Positions 33,436 through 43,910 of a stretch of DNA of 64,000 bases are shown here, in pieces. The stretch spans positions 6,857,065 through 6,921,064 of the forward strand of contig NW_006494931.1 in the NCBI RefSeq assembly GCF_000471905.2, read 5' to 3'. Each line of letters starts with the position of its first letter. Position 1 is the first letter of the stretch. The translations under genes and the position numbers were made by a program. This DNA comes from Amborella trichopoda (Eukaryota > Streptophyta > Magnoliopsida > Amborellales > Amborellaceae). The notes under the pieces were generated by a model. The model made no database searches and was not told where the DNA came from. It saw only the letters and a program-made list of their open reading frames with translations.

Positions 33436-34050
33436 GACCGTTGTGTGGGTCGCCATGTAGGTGATGCTCCTTGCGGAATAGGTCTGTGGATGGCAATCCG
33501 ACTCCCTGGGGGTAAAATAGTTAAGACCATTCAGAAACTGGGGGCTCAAATGGAAATGGTTACCTAATGAAGGATGGCCAGCAGAGGCAAACTTCACTAG
33601 GGCTTAGGGGAAGGTAATCATACTCTCTAAGGTGAAAGATGGCTTGGTGTGAAGCTAACCCATCAAAAATCTAAGAGGTAAGAATGACCCTAACTTCATT
33701 GGGCATAATGGGCCGCAGTATGTGTGTTACTCCTATGGGGATGAAGGATAACTCCTGACTTCAATAGAGATGATAGGCCAAAATTTGGGTGTAACAACTT
33801 AGGTGCAATATTACTGGGGTTGACAGGTCACGGTTTGGGTACAACCTCACTAAGGATAAGTGGTAGGATGCATAAGACTTCAACCTAGAGTTGATGACAA
33901 TAGACTGCTTGAACTACAGCCTGCGTCAGGTGTAGTGCTAGTGTTTTCTGACGAGTATTCATCCGACATTGATATCTAAAAACACAACCAACGCTGGGTT
34001 GTTAAAAACTCAGCTGGCGTTGACCCGTGATATTGTTTGAAGACAACCGA
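33436..34050 (+). other. Module X spacer (matches 3350-3800)
   Basis: Shares 'ggtcgccatgtaggt', 'atggatggcaatccgactcc', 'accattcagaaactgggggc' and the 'taacttcattgggca' series with module X copy 1. No gene is seen. Confidence 0.6.
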
Positions 34051-34260
34051 TGTTAAGTTAACCGGTGTAAGGGTCGTTTGGGAAACACCCCCGGCGCTAA
34101 GTCAATTAACGTTAGGGTTGTTTTGAAAACACACCCGACGCTAAGTCAACTGGTGCTAGGGTTTTTTTGAAAACTCACCCGACGCTAAGTCAACCGCTGC
34201 TAGGGTTGTTTCGAAACAAACCCAACTCTAAGTCAACTGACGCTAGGGCTGGGTTGAAGA
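34051..34260 (+). repeat. 44-bp tandem repeat, five units
   Basis: 'ctaagtcaac' type starts at 34052, 34097, 34141, 34185 and 34228. Units share 'cgctagggttgttttgaaaa' and 'cacccgacg'. Confidence 0.9.
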
Positions 34261-34359
34261 GAGTTACCTCAGGCCTTTAATAAAAGCTCGACCTAGCTCA
34301 TCATCGCTTGGCCTCCCCTAGACGCGACTGGGATCCTACTTTGTGAGGGGAATTTGAAG

Positions 34360-35050
34360 GTAGTGTAGTCTTTATAAGTGGGTAAAATCCCGTTTTCCCT
34401 CATTTTTGACCAGGGGTAAAAAACTTAAGCACAAAGTTTCTTTAACTGTGAGGAGAGAGTGCTCGGTTGAAATTCCAGTTAGCAGTGGGACTTCAACAAA
34501 AGCTTTAGAGGGAAGGTTTCTCATAAAACAACGGGATTTCGATGTTTTTTTTTTTTTCTGCAGCGAAGACCTTTAGTGGGGAGACCTTGCCAAGAATTTA
34601 GTGAAGTTGCAGAGAAGGCTTTTAGCACAGCGGACTTTCCTGTGGTGGGAAGAGCTCTGATCGTGGCATTTTTCTTGAGGTGCAAGAGGCGAGAAACGCA
34701 GTGGTAAGCATTTCCTCGGATCTTCAGAGTTTTTTCGAGAATTATAAAGAGTTTCTTGTCATTGTTTTTTTTTCTGGTAGAAGAGGCGAGAAGTGAAACA
34801 GCCAACATTTTTGCACATCTTTCGGAGTTTTCTTAGGATTCTCAGGGGTATCCAGATGTTGTTGCCACTTTTCGACATTGTTAGTCGTGTTGCAAAGGTT
34901 TTTGGAAACTTTTACGGAAGTTTGCAGAAGATTGTGAGGAGGTTCTAGTGACGTTCCTGCTAAAACGATAAGCATGAAAGTTTTCAGTGGGTTTCTGGCC
35001 CTATAGGAGAAGTTTCGGCAGGGGACGAATGGTCACAGGAGTTAGGCTGT
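34360..35050 (+). other. Second antisense leader, module X
   Basis: TATA-like 'ctttataagtggg' (34370), a 'gggtaaaatcccg' block, then 'ggttgaaattcc' and 'cttcaacaaaagctttagag', which match 3825-3900. The order of parts mirrors the other leaders. A PMD frame does not follow. Confidence 0.5.
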
Positions 35051-35615
35051 CGTGGGAGGCATACGGTTGCAGGAGGTGTACCGTTGCCTATGGAAATTGT
35101 GCAACCATTAAGGAGGTGCAGAAACTTAGGCCTTGAAAATGAGGAGTCTCGGGAAGTGAACAGTCGCAACAGGGTTGGCGTTAACAGAAGTGCAACCGGT
35201 GCTGGGACAACTGGCATTGATGATTTGGTGTGCTGACACGATCGGCGTTGATCCTCAAGACAAGGAGCTGGCGCTAGCGGTTGGGAGCAAAATCGATGCT
35301 GACCTTTGGAGGACACATCAAGCGCTGGCTTCAGTCAGCGCTCGTCAGCACGTGTGGCCTATCACGATGCGAAGAATGATGCTCGCATGTGGCAGTATGT
35401 CATGTGCCGGGTTCGTGGCGCTCGGCGATGAGCTACATACGACGATGTTCATGGGCCGGCAAAAAGTGGCAAAGGATGGGGCGTGGCTTGTGGTACCTGT
35501 TGGAAGCCAAATCCTCCAGGACAACAGTGAGGTCCATGTTGTTTTTTGGAAGGGCATCCATTGTGAAAAGCGCATGCTTTCCATCATAGGCCAGTTCCTT
35601 GCCAGGGCAGCCCAC

Positions 35616-35725
35616 CTTGTATGTTTGATGTACATGTCGAATGAATCCTACGTTGTATGTTTGATTTATAGGTCAGATGAGGTATCTGGCTTGTATGTCT
35701 GACATACACGTCAGATTGATCGAGG
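35616..35725 (+). repeat. 36-38 bp tandem repeat, three units
   Basis: 'cttgtatgtttgatgtaca' type units start at 35616, 35652 and 35690, each with 'ggtcagatga' or similar. They underlie the end of a long open frame (35175-35702) that shows no domain. Confidence 0.8.
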
Positions 35726-35820
35726 CTAACTTCTTGGAATAGCTATGCTTTATCTTCTGGCCTATAACCATCCTCTTACTCGTCAGATGAATTAAAGCTA
35801 ACTCTCCAAGTGGTTTCGCT

Positions 35821-35937
35821 TCTTCTTCATGAGGAGGACCTTCCTTTTGCGGGTTTGGTTCTTCTTCATGAAGAGGGCCTCCCTTTGGGGGGTTTGCTTC
35901 TTCTTTATGAGAAGGGCCTTCCTTTCATCGGACAGGC
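35821..35937 (+). repeat. 39-bp tandem repeat, three units
   Basis: Units start at 35821, 35860 and 35899, each beginning 'tcttcttcatga' or close and continuing with a 'gggccttccttt' block. It lies just downstream (in element sense) of integrase. Confidence 0.9.
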
Positions 35938-36234
35938 ATTTGTTTTGGCCTGTAACCGTCCTCATATCCTCAGATCGACGAGCGACACTGCAGGTTTTGT
36001 TTTGTAACTGTCCTCTTATCCGCAGACGCCAGAGACTTGTAACCTTCCTAGTAATGGGTTCCGTTTGTAAATTGTAACTCATTTTTACTACAATAAAAAG
36101 AGTTAGAATTTTGTTTGGACTTTCTTGCTTATTTTCGCATTGAGTCCCTTTCTTTTGAATACCTATCATGGATAGTACTTATTTTGGTATCACCCTTGAA
36201 TAGGGGGCATTGCCTCCTCTCCATCAAGATTCGT

Positions 36235-37349
36235 CAATATGTAGGCTCCTTTGGGCGAGACCTTTTTTACTATAAAACCTTCTCACTTAGGCTCAAACTT
36301 CCCTTTATGTCGGCCATGCATTACAATAGGCCTCTTAACATCTAAGACTAGATCGCCACGGGTGAATGAACGGATCCTGGCATGCTTGACGAAAGCCCTC
36401 TTCATTCTCTCTTGGTTGAGTTCGAGGCTCTGCTGAGCCTCTAACCTATTTTCATAGAGTGCATCCAATTCTTGATACCGAAGCTTGACTCTCTCATCTT
36501 CGATTATTCCTTGGTGAATAGCGACTCACAACGAAGGGATTTGTATTTCGAGGGGTAAAACTGCTTCACCCTCATAGACCAAAGAATAAGGAGTGGAATC
36601 AGTAGCATTTTGTGTAGTGGTATGATAAGCCCATATGGCTTCGGGAAGCTTCCCATGCCAGTTCTTCCTTGTTTTTTATACTGACTTTCTTAAGACATTG
36701 CACAGAGTCTTATTGAAAGCCTCAGCTAATCCATTCACCTACATAGTCAAGTACCTTCATTCAAAACTAAATTGGTTAACTAAGTGATCGATGTGATGAC
36801 TTCTAAATTGAGGACCATTGTCTGATATAATCCAGTCGGGAACTCCAAAGCGGTATATGATATGATGTCGCACGAAGTAGGTCATCGCTATCCCATGAAC
36901 CTGCTTAAGGTGAACAACTTCATCCCACTTAGAGAAATAGTCTATTGCAACTAGGATAAAAACATGGCCCATTGCGGAAGGAGGGTCAATACGCCTTACA
37001 ATGTCCATTCCCCATTGTGAGAAGGGCCATGATGCAAACGTAGGGTGTAAGGGCTCTGGAGGCTGGTGAACCAGGCTGGAGTGTAAGCGTAGCCTAAAGA
37101 ATCAAAGATCAAGGATGGCCAATAGTATCCAAACCTGCATGTTTGTTCGTAGAGTTTAGGACCGGATTGGTGTAGTCCACAGATGCCTAAGTGGACTTCT
37201 TCTAACACCTTACTTGCTTTATGGTTATTGAAGCATCTAAGAAGATTCAAATGACTGTCTGAAGAGAGCATCTCCTTCAAGGAGGGTATACTTGGTAGAC
37301 ATTCGACGTACGCTGTTGCATTCGACACGATCTTCAACGAGCGTACCAT
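36235..37349 (-). pseudogene. Integrase region of the giant Tat element (fossil)
   Basis: On the minus strand: an N-terminal zinc-binding-type part with 'HLGICGLHQSG' and 'RFGYYWPSL' (37349-36996). The catalytic core region has 'VAIDYFSKWDEVV' and 'GVPDWIISDNGPQF' (37008-36757), and the C-terminal part has 'RSFTRGDLVLDVKR' (36468-36283). The order and wording are those of plant Tat-lineage integrases. It is broken. The downstream neighbour in element sense is the 39-bp repeat and the 3' region. Confidence 0.85.
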
Positions 37350-37649
37350 GTTTTAAGAAACTAGTGACGGGCTCGCTCCAATCTTCTACCTGCTCAATTT
37401 CTGTACACACTGGGTCAAAGAATTCTGGTTCTTGATTTCGACCCTTTGCTCCTTGACTCTGTGTTATTTATTGTTTGGACTTGATTACTTATTTGGCTGA
37501 TATAAGTGCTCCAAGTGGATAAGGGGGGCGCTCGAGGAAGATATTTCTCTCATCATTCGCATCGACCTTGGGTTCATAGTTCGATGTGTCTCCACTCTGC
37601 CACCCAAACAAGCATGTGTCCTGATGAGGACAACTAAATTGTAGCAACG

Positions 37650-38470
37650 AGTTTCACAAGTGCATCAGCCTACGAATTTAGCCTCCTGGGAATGTGACTC
37701 AGGGATACGTCTTTGAATTGGGCCATATACGATTTTGCAGTATCGTGATAAGACTTGAGTGTGTCTTTTCTCACATCATAGATCCCTTTGAGTTGTCGAA
37801 TAACCAACTCAGAGTCGCCATAGATCTTAAGCTGCTCCAAGTCGAGATCGAAGGTTATCTCATGTCCGATTATAAGGGCCTAATATTCTGCCTCATTATG
37901 AGAACCGGATTGAGTGAGACAGAAAGAAAGTGGCAATACTCCTCCTCTCAGAGTCAAGAATACTACTCCGACGCCTCGTCGATATGACTGGAAAGCTCCA
38001 TCGAAGTACAATTCCCACACAAGAGCAAGGTCACCTCATAATACTTCTTCATCAGGGAGGTCGCTTGATAGAGGAGATTCTTCCAGTACATGGTGTGCTG
38101 CTAGAAAGTCAGCCAAGTCCTGGCCCTTAATGGCCTTCTGTGGGACATACATAATATTGAATTCCATCAGCAATATGCCCACTTAACAAGGCGTCCTAAC
38201 AAGCATGAGCGTGTCATGAGAAAGTTTACAGGATCAACTTTCGATATAAGTTTTACTTCATTACCAAGAAAGTAATGCCAGAGTTTTTGTACTGCGAAGA
38301 TCAGAGCCAGACACATCTTCTCAATAGGGGAATAGTTCTTCTCGGCCCCTTGCATCCTGTGGCTGAGGTAATATAATGCAGCCTCTTTTCCCTCTTCATT
38401 GTTTTGTGCCAACAATGCTCCGAGTGACTCATCCAAAACAGTGACATATAGAATGAGGGGTTTTCCCAAT
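37650..38470 (-). pseudogene. RNase H regions (Ty3 type plus archaeal-like type) of the giant Tat element (fossil)
   Basis: 38469-38167 holds the retroviral-type RNase H with 'LILYVTVLDESLGALL' and 'KNYSPIEKMCLALIFA'. Farther along (about 38000-37690) minus-strand reading gives 'NEAEY' and 'IYGDSELVIRQLKG', the mark of the second, archaeal-like RNase H that plant Tat elements carry. Having both in this order, before integrase, supports the Tat assignment. Broken. Confidence 0.8.
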
Positions 38471-38559
38471 ACTAGTGTAGAGAGCTTTGAAGGGTTGAGT
38501 AAATAATCCTTGATGTCGTTAAGGGCTTCTTGACATGCTTCATCCCAGATGAATGGGGT

Positions 38560-39551
38560 ATCTTTCTTTAACAGGTGTGTAAAGGGTTTACCACGACCTG
38601 AGAGGTTCGAGATGAACCTGCGAATGTATGCCAGCTACCCTTGAAGGGAGCGCAATTCTCGAAGTGTAGTCGGTGATGGCATTTCTTGGATTGCCTTGAT
38701 CTTGAGTGGCTCGACTTCAAGCCCTCGATGTCTAACGATGAACCCCAAGAATTTTCATGGACACAAGCCAAAAGCGCATTACAACAGGTTCATTTTTAGC
38801 TGATGGGGACGCAGTTGCTCAAATACATTTTCAAGGTATTTCATGTGAGCATCCTTCTCTTCAGATTTTACCACCAAGTAATCTACATAACACTCCACCT
38901 CTTTGTGCATCATGTCTTTGAAAATGGTCGTCATTGCTTTCTTGTATGTCGCGACAGCATTCTTTAATCCAAAAGGCATCATTGTGCAACAGAAGACCCA
39001 TTTTGAAGTTAAGAATGCAATGGCCTCTTCATCTTCGGGCGGTGAGCTGTAGAGTCGATGAGCATCTCGGTGAATGGAAATAGGAAGTCATTCTTAGGAC
39101 AGGCGGTATTCAAATGGTGAAAGTCAATACACACCCTAATTTGACCATTCTTTTTCTTAACCGGAACGACATTTGCTAGCCATTTCGGGTATTTGAATTC
39201 ACGGATGAAACCTGCTTGTCTGAGCATAGTTACCTCAGTGTCTATCTGCATCTCGAGGTCAGGCCTAAACCTTCTCGATTTCTATTTGACGGGTTTGATA
39301 GTTGGATCGACGTTGAGATGGTGAACCATTACTTGAGGGTCTAAACTAGGCATCTCATGATAGTGCCAAGCAAAGCATCTCAGTTTGCTTTCAAGAAGGT
39401 CGTGAAATCTTTTTTCTCTTCTGGAGACAGATTCGCTAAAATGAAAGTGGGTTTGGGATCCGTTTTGTCTCCAAGATTTATTTCCTCGAGTTTGTCTGCT
39501 GTGGCCTGACCACCTTCTTCCCATTCTTTTGGAGCCTCTTACAACTCTCAA
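38560..39551 (-). pseudogene. Reverse transcriptase region of the giant Tat element (fossil)
   Basis: 39551-39282 carries the pre-RT block 'CFAWHYHEMPSLDPQVMVHH'. 39251-39009 has 'GFIREFKYPKWLANVVPVKK' and 'IRVCIDFHHLNTACPKNDF'. 38982-38779 has 'MMPFGLKNAVATYKKAM'. These are the standard Tat RT landmarks in order. Broken. Confidence 0.85.
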
Positions 39552-39994
39552 TCGTCTCTTTCAGATATTTTTCAATCGACCTCATGTGCAGAAACCCATG
39601 ATCTCGACATTTCTACCTCTAATGGAGGTCCAAAGTGGATCATAATTTCCGTATCTTTCTCGAATCGAGTGGCAGAAAGGTCAACCTCAAACGTGGAAAA
39701 CACATCAGGTTGGAGAACCTTGTCTTGACAGTTAGATGGAAATTGAGGTTCAACGATGATGATGTGAGTTGTGTTTTCGTACGAATCACACAGTATTCAT
39801 ACAGATGCCTAGAGTGTTTGCTCCGAGCCGGCCGGTTCTTCACAGACTTCTATCATGTGGCAAGTCACTTGAATGTAGAAACTTTGCCCCTTTAACTCTC
39901 TCAGTCTCTGCGCAAAGTCAGGCTCCGGGGGCCACTAGGGTTTCTTTGGCTTCGACTTCTTGTGCTTCTTTGAAGAAGGTGGCTCTGCCTTGCT

Positions 39995-41300
39995 TTAGCT
40001 ACTAACCGCTTCTAGCTTGGCTAACCGCTTCTGACCCTTTAGAATCAGTGCCTCGATAATATCTTTCAACATGTAGCAGTCATTTGTGGGAGGAATGTTC
40101 CTCTGATGGTAGGCATAATAATTTGCCTGAGTGTCAAGGCCAGGTTGCTCAGGGAACTTGGTTTCTAGAAGCTGGATCATATTATGCTCCAATAGTAACC
40201 GGAACAGCACAGGGACCCATTCCTTCTTGAAGGGGTAGATCGTGTTCTTATACGTGGTGAAATAATCACACCAATCAAGGTTAGCTGGTGGGGGTACTCA
40301 ATTGTACGATTATTGTTGCTTGCCAGCTTGGGGTTTGTTGTGCTTAACCCTTTAGATAGGTCTAAAGTTTGAGAGGGAGCCTTCTTTGAATTAGTGACCA
40401 TGACGGGTGCACTAATTACCCCTTTCTATTGGCTGCCCCATGTGTTATTTCGAGGGTTACCATTGCCCCAGTTGCTTGCTGAACTAGTAGATGGTTGTTG
40501 TGTCACACCGTGGTGGGGTGATAGACTTTCTATGCTGACTGATTTAGAGATCAGCTCTGACATGGAGGTCGGATTAGAGGCCTCAACATGTAGAGCAATC
40601 TCAGGTCGCATGTTCCGCACGCAAGTTTGGACTGCTTCCTTCTTTGGCATAGGATTAGGATGGCGGGAACCCAAGTTTCTCCATCTTGATATGAACTAAT
40701 CTACGGGCTCATCTGGGTCTTGAGTTAGGGTGAGAAGTTCATTGGTTTGAACCTCTCTCTCGGCCTCATAGAAGCGTTGATATAACAGTTTCTCCATCTC
40801 CTCCCACGTATGCAATGAGTTTGGAGGAAGTCGAGCATACCATTGAAATGCTAGGCCATCGAGGGTCTCGACGAACAGTCGAAGAAGAAGTCTCCCGTCA
40901 GCCGCTGTTTCTCGACATGCCTCCTAGAAGTGGGAGATATGCTGGTTTGGGGATGTGGTTCTGTTGAATAGACGAAACTTCCCTTTCTTATAATCTGAGG
41001 AAAACGACGCCTGATCAATGTATGAGGGGTATGGCCTTTGATAAGGCATCGCACCCTGTATCCCAGGGAGTTACCTGCTCTTTTAAGCTATGGGTGACCA
41101 TAGCGTCAATATCTGTCAAAGAGACTAGATGAGGGACAAAATTGTCCCGTGAAGTAGAAGGAGGGGGCTGCCGAAGAGGTGCACCATCAGAGTGATGGGA
41201 AGTGACCTCATGGTTAGTCAACTGGCGTGCGACATCAATACAGTCAATCTTATCCATCATCGCTCGTATCATATCCTCAAACTTGTTCATGTGCTCTTCC
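39995..41300 (-). pseudogene. Gag region of the giant Tat element (fossil)
   Basis: 41290-41015 encodes the Gag start ('MNKFEDMIRAMMDKIDCIDV'). 40674-40426 has 'ALHVEASNPTSMSELISKSV', also found at 48034-47849 in the neighbouring element. 40210-39995 has the 'YYAYHQRNIPPTNDCYMLKD' block, the Tat-type zinc-knuckle-like motif. The primer site lies 0.5 kb upstream. Broken. Confidence 0.75.
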
Positions 41301-41830
41301 TGCGCATCACCGGGCTCGCTTAGGACTATTATGCTGACCGTTTCACTATGACGTTAGTGGCAACAAAGGGCTTGCGACCCACAGAAACAACGACAGCTTG
41401 CTTTCCTTTTGCAGAAAGGGACTGCACAGCCTTCCGGCATACTTCAGAGACAAGACTGACAAGTTACTTGCAGGTAGGTGGCTAGATGCATGTTGTGCGT
41501 CGCGACAAAAGTGCTGCCGATGCAGGACGCCTTAGTGGAGTTTCCACCAGAGGGATGAGATAGGGAGTGAGGGATTTTTAAGTCCCACCTCACACTGTCC
41601 AAGTTAAGACTTGGGAGCTAGCAAGGGGTCTTTGCTTAAGAGGATGGTTGGGAAGGAAGTTGAAGGAACTTGTTCCTTAAGGACGCTCTCGAATACGGGG
41701 ATAAGAATCCCTGATCTGGATAAATGGGTTACAGAACCCGCAAGCCTATGTGAAATGTGAAAAGAAATGAAGGCAGCAAATAAAAGAAGATATTAGTCAA
41801 ACAAAAACGATCTGACTAAGGAGTAGTAAG

Positions 41831-41848
41831 TCCCCAGTGGAGTCGCCA
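41831..41848 (-). other. Primer binding site, tRNA-Arg type
   Basis: The minus strand reads TGGCGACTCCACTGGGGA, 4 bases inside the LTR end. This primer type is used by Ogre/Tat elements. A near copy is at 50128-50145. Confidence 0.75.
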
Positions 41849-42639
41849 AGCTTGTTAGGTGCCTCGATCTCACCATCTAGATCCTTTAGGGATCGGGCAA
41901 TGCGCGTCTCGGGTTTCAGGAGAAGACCTGAGACGTTTCTGAGATCGCTCTATCGGGAACCTCATTCGAAAATGGGGACAAATATTACCAATCGGTGAGA
42001 GAGAAATTTAAAGGTGGGTTCGGGACTTACTCGGGCTGGCTCACGTGGGCGCCCTCTTAGATCACGAAGAAAGCCCCCCAATAACAAAACTGATTCGGAA
42101 GCTCCTCCCTTGGCTTGTATTCTTCTTATTTTCTGCTTTTCTGCAATCACACACATATATGGCAAAGGTTATGGGACAGGTGGGTTAAACCTCACTCTTT
42201 TCCTCTTTGATGAACGTACACAAGCATGCACATTCAAAAATAAGAAAGAAAGATAGGGGGGAGAAGAATTTGACTAAGCAAGAGGATCAGAGCGTGACTA
42301 GGCTGGTGGATAATTGGCCTGATGTGGTAGAAAAATGGGCTCGATAACTAAGACCAGCTCACAGGATCACTACTAGATGTCATTACCAATAACGACTAAC
42401 TAAGCACGATGGTCGGTCTGTCGTAACAATAAAGCGGGCAAAGTAATTCTAGCACAACAACATTACGGCTAGACGACAGGACTACCATGAGAGGCTAACC
42501 TCAATCCCTCTTAATCGAACGAAGGAATGGCAGAGTTAAGGCAGTGAGGAAAGAATAAGAAGATAAGAAGGAAGAGAAAGAAGGAGGGAGAAGAAGGAAT
42601 AGAATAGTATGAAAGACGAGAGAATAAAGGAGAAAGAGG

Positions 42640-43380
42640 GAAGGAAAACGTAGTCGAGGCTAAGCATTACTGACTGTGTTAGAAGGAGAAAATGCAGTCG
42701 ATGATAAGCTTCGCTAACTGTGTTTTACAGAGGGGAAGAGAGAGGAGATGAATCAGTGTTAAGTCTCATTGACTGATAGAAAAAAAGAGAGAAAAACCAA
42801 TCGGTGCTAAGTCTCATCGATTGATAAAAGAGGAGAGAGAAAACCAGTCGGTGCAAGGTCTCGTCGACTGACAGAAGAGGAGAGAGAAAACTAGTTGGCA
42901 TTAGGTATCATCAACTAACAAAATAAGAGAGAGAAAACCAGTCGGTGCTAATTTTCGTTGACTGATAAAAGAAGAGAGAGAAATCCAGTTGATGTTAGGC
43001 TTGACCGACTGATAAAATAAGAGAGAGAAATTTAGTCGATGCTAGGCTTCACAGACTAATAGAAGAAGAGAGAGAAATTCAATCGGTGTTAAGTCTCACC
43101 GACTGACAAAAGAAGAGAGAGAAATCCAGTCGGTATTAGGCTTCACCGCTTGACAGAAGAAAAGAGAAATCCAGTCAACGTTAGGCTTCATCGACTGACA
43201 AAAGAAGAGAGAGAAATTCAGTCGACGTTGAGTCTCATCGACCAACATAAGAAGAGAGAGAAATTCAGTCGGTGTTTAGTCTCACTGATTGACAGAAGAA
43301 GAGAGAGAAATCCAGTCGGTGCTGAGTTTAACCGACTGACAGATAGAGAGAAATCCAACAGGCACTAAGACTCATCAGTT
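42640..43380 (-). repeat. 46-52 bp hairpin tandem repeat, about 15 units, in the 5' LTR
   Basis: Plus-strand units read 'cagtcggtgctaagtctcat' then 'cgactgacagaagaagagag', spaced 46-49 bp. Arms such as CAGTCGGTG with AACCGACTG can pair. It is the same family as 15991-16600 but with a different spacer length. Confidence 0.9.
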
Positions 43381-43384
43381 GCAT

Positions 43385-43760
43385 TAGAAGGGGACAAACG
43401 GAGATAGAGATGAGAAGAGAATATGAGGGAGAAAGAGATAATATGAGAAAAGAGGATTAGAGAGAAAGAGATAAAGATGAGAAGAGAGGATGAGAGAGAG
43501 AAATAAATATGAGAAGAGAGGATGAGAGAAAAAGAGATAAAGATGAGAAGAGAGAATGAGAGAGAAAGAGATAAAGATGAGAAGAGAGAATGAGAGAGAG
43601 ATAAAGACGAGAAGAAGAGAAGAAGAGAGAGAGAAGAAAGTGGTGACAGAGATAGAGATGTGAAGAAGAGAGAGAAAGAAAGAGAAGAAAAGGGAGAAAG
43701 AGAGAGATGAGAAGAAGAGAGAGAAAGAGAGAGAAGAAAGGGGAGGAGAGAGAAAGTTAC
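43385..43760 (-). repeat. GA-rich tract in the 5' LTR
   Basis: 'gagagagaaagagataaaga' type purine run on the plus strand. Long translations here are low-complexity. Confidence 0.85.
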
Positions 43761-43900
43761 CTGCTCAAAGGGTACCGACCCTTTTCTTCTCTCCTCTCTC
43801 TCTCTCCAAGATGTATTCACAGGCTCAAGCAAAGAATCAAAATTTTATTCAATCTTCAAAGAATGAACCGAAGGCTTTTTTACAATTTAGGTTTGCATGT

Positions 43901-43910
43901 TTATATAGAG
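43901..43910 (-). promoter_or_regulatory. LTR promoter TATA box, giant element 5' LTR
   Basis: The minus strand reads CTCTATATAA in 'caactctatataaacatg', equivalent to 15498-15508 in LTR B. Confidence 0.6.

Larger units (their letters stand above)
23603..36180. other. 3' region of the giant Tat element (module X twice)
   Basis: About 12.6 kb between integrase and the 3' LTR, dominated by tandem repeats and antisense leader sequence. On the plus strand, from left: 332-bp repeats, a 47-bp duplication, 107-bp repeats, minisatellite, inserted solo LTR, minisatellite, TATA plus leader, coding-like scrap, minisatellite, 44-bp repeats, second leader, then 36-bp and 39-bp repeats. No host gene is seen. 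Most long translations here come from repeats. Confidence 0.6.

Noticed and set aside
35175-35702. A 175-residue open frame on the plus strand
   Set aside because: No domain. It begins in a GC-rich leader and ends inside a 36-38 bp tandem repeat, so it is an open frame by chance.
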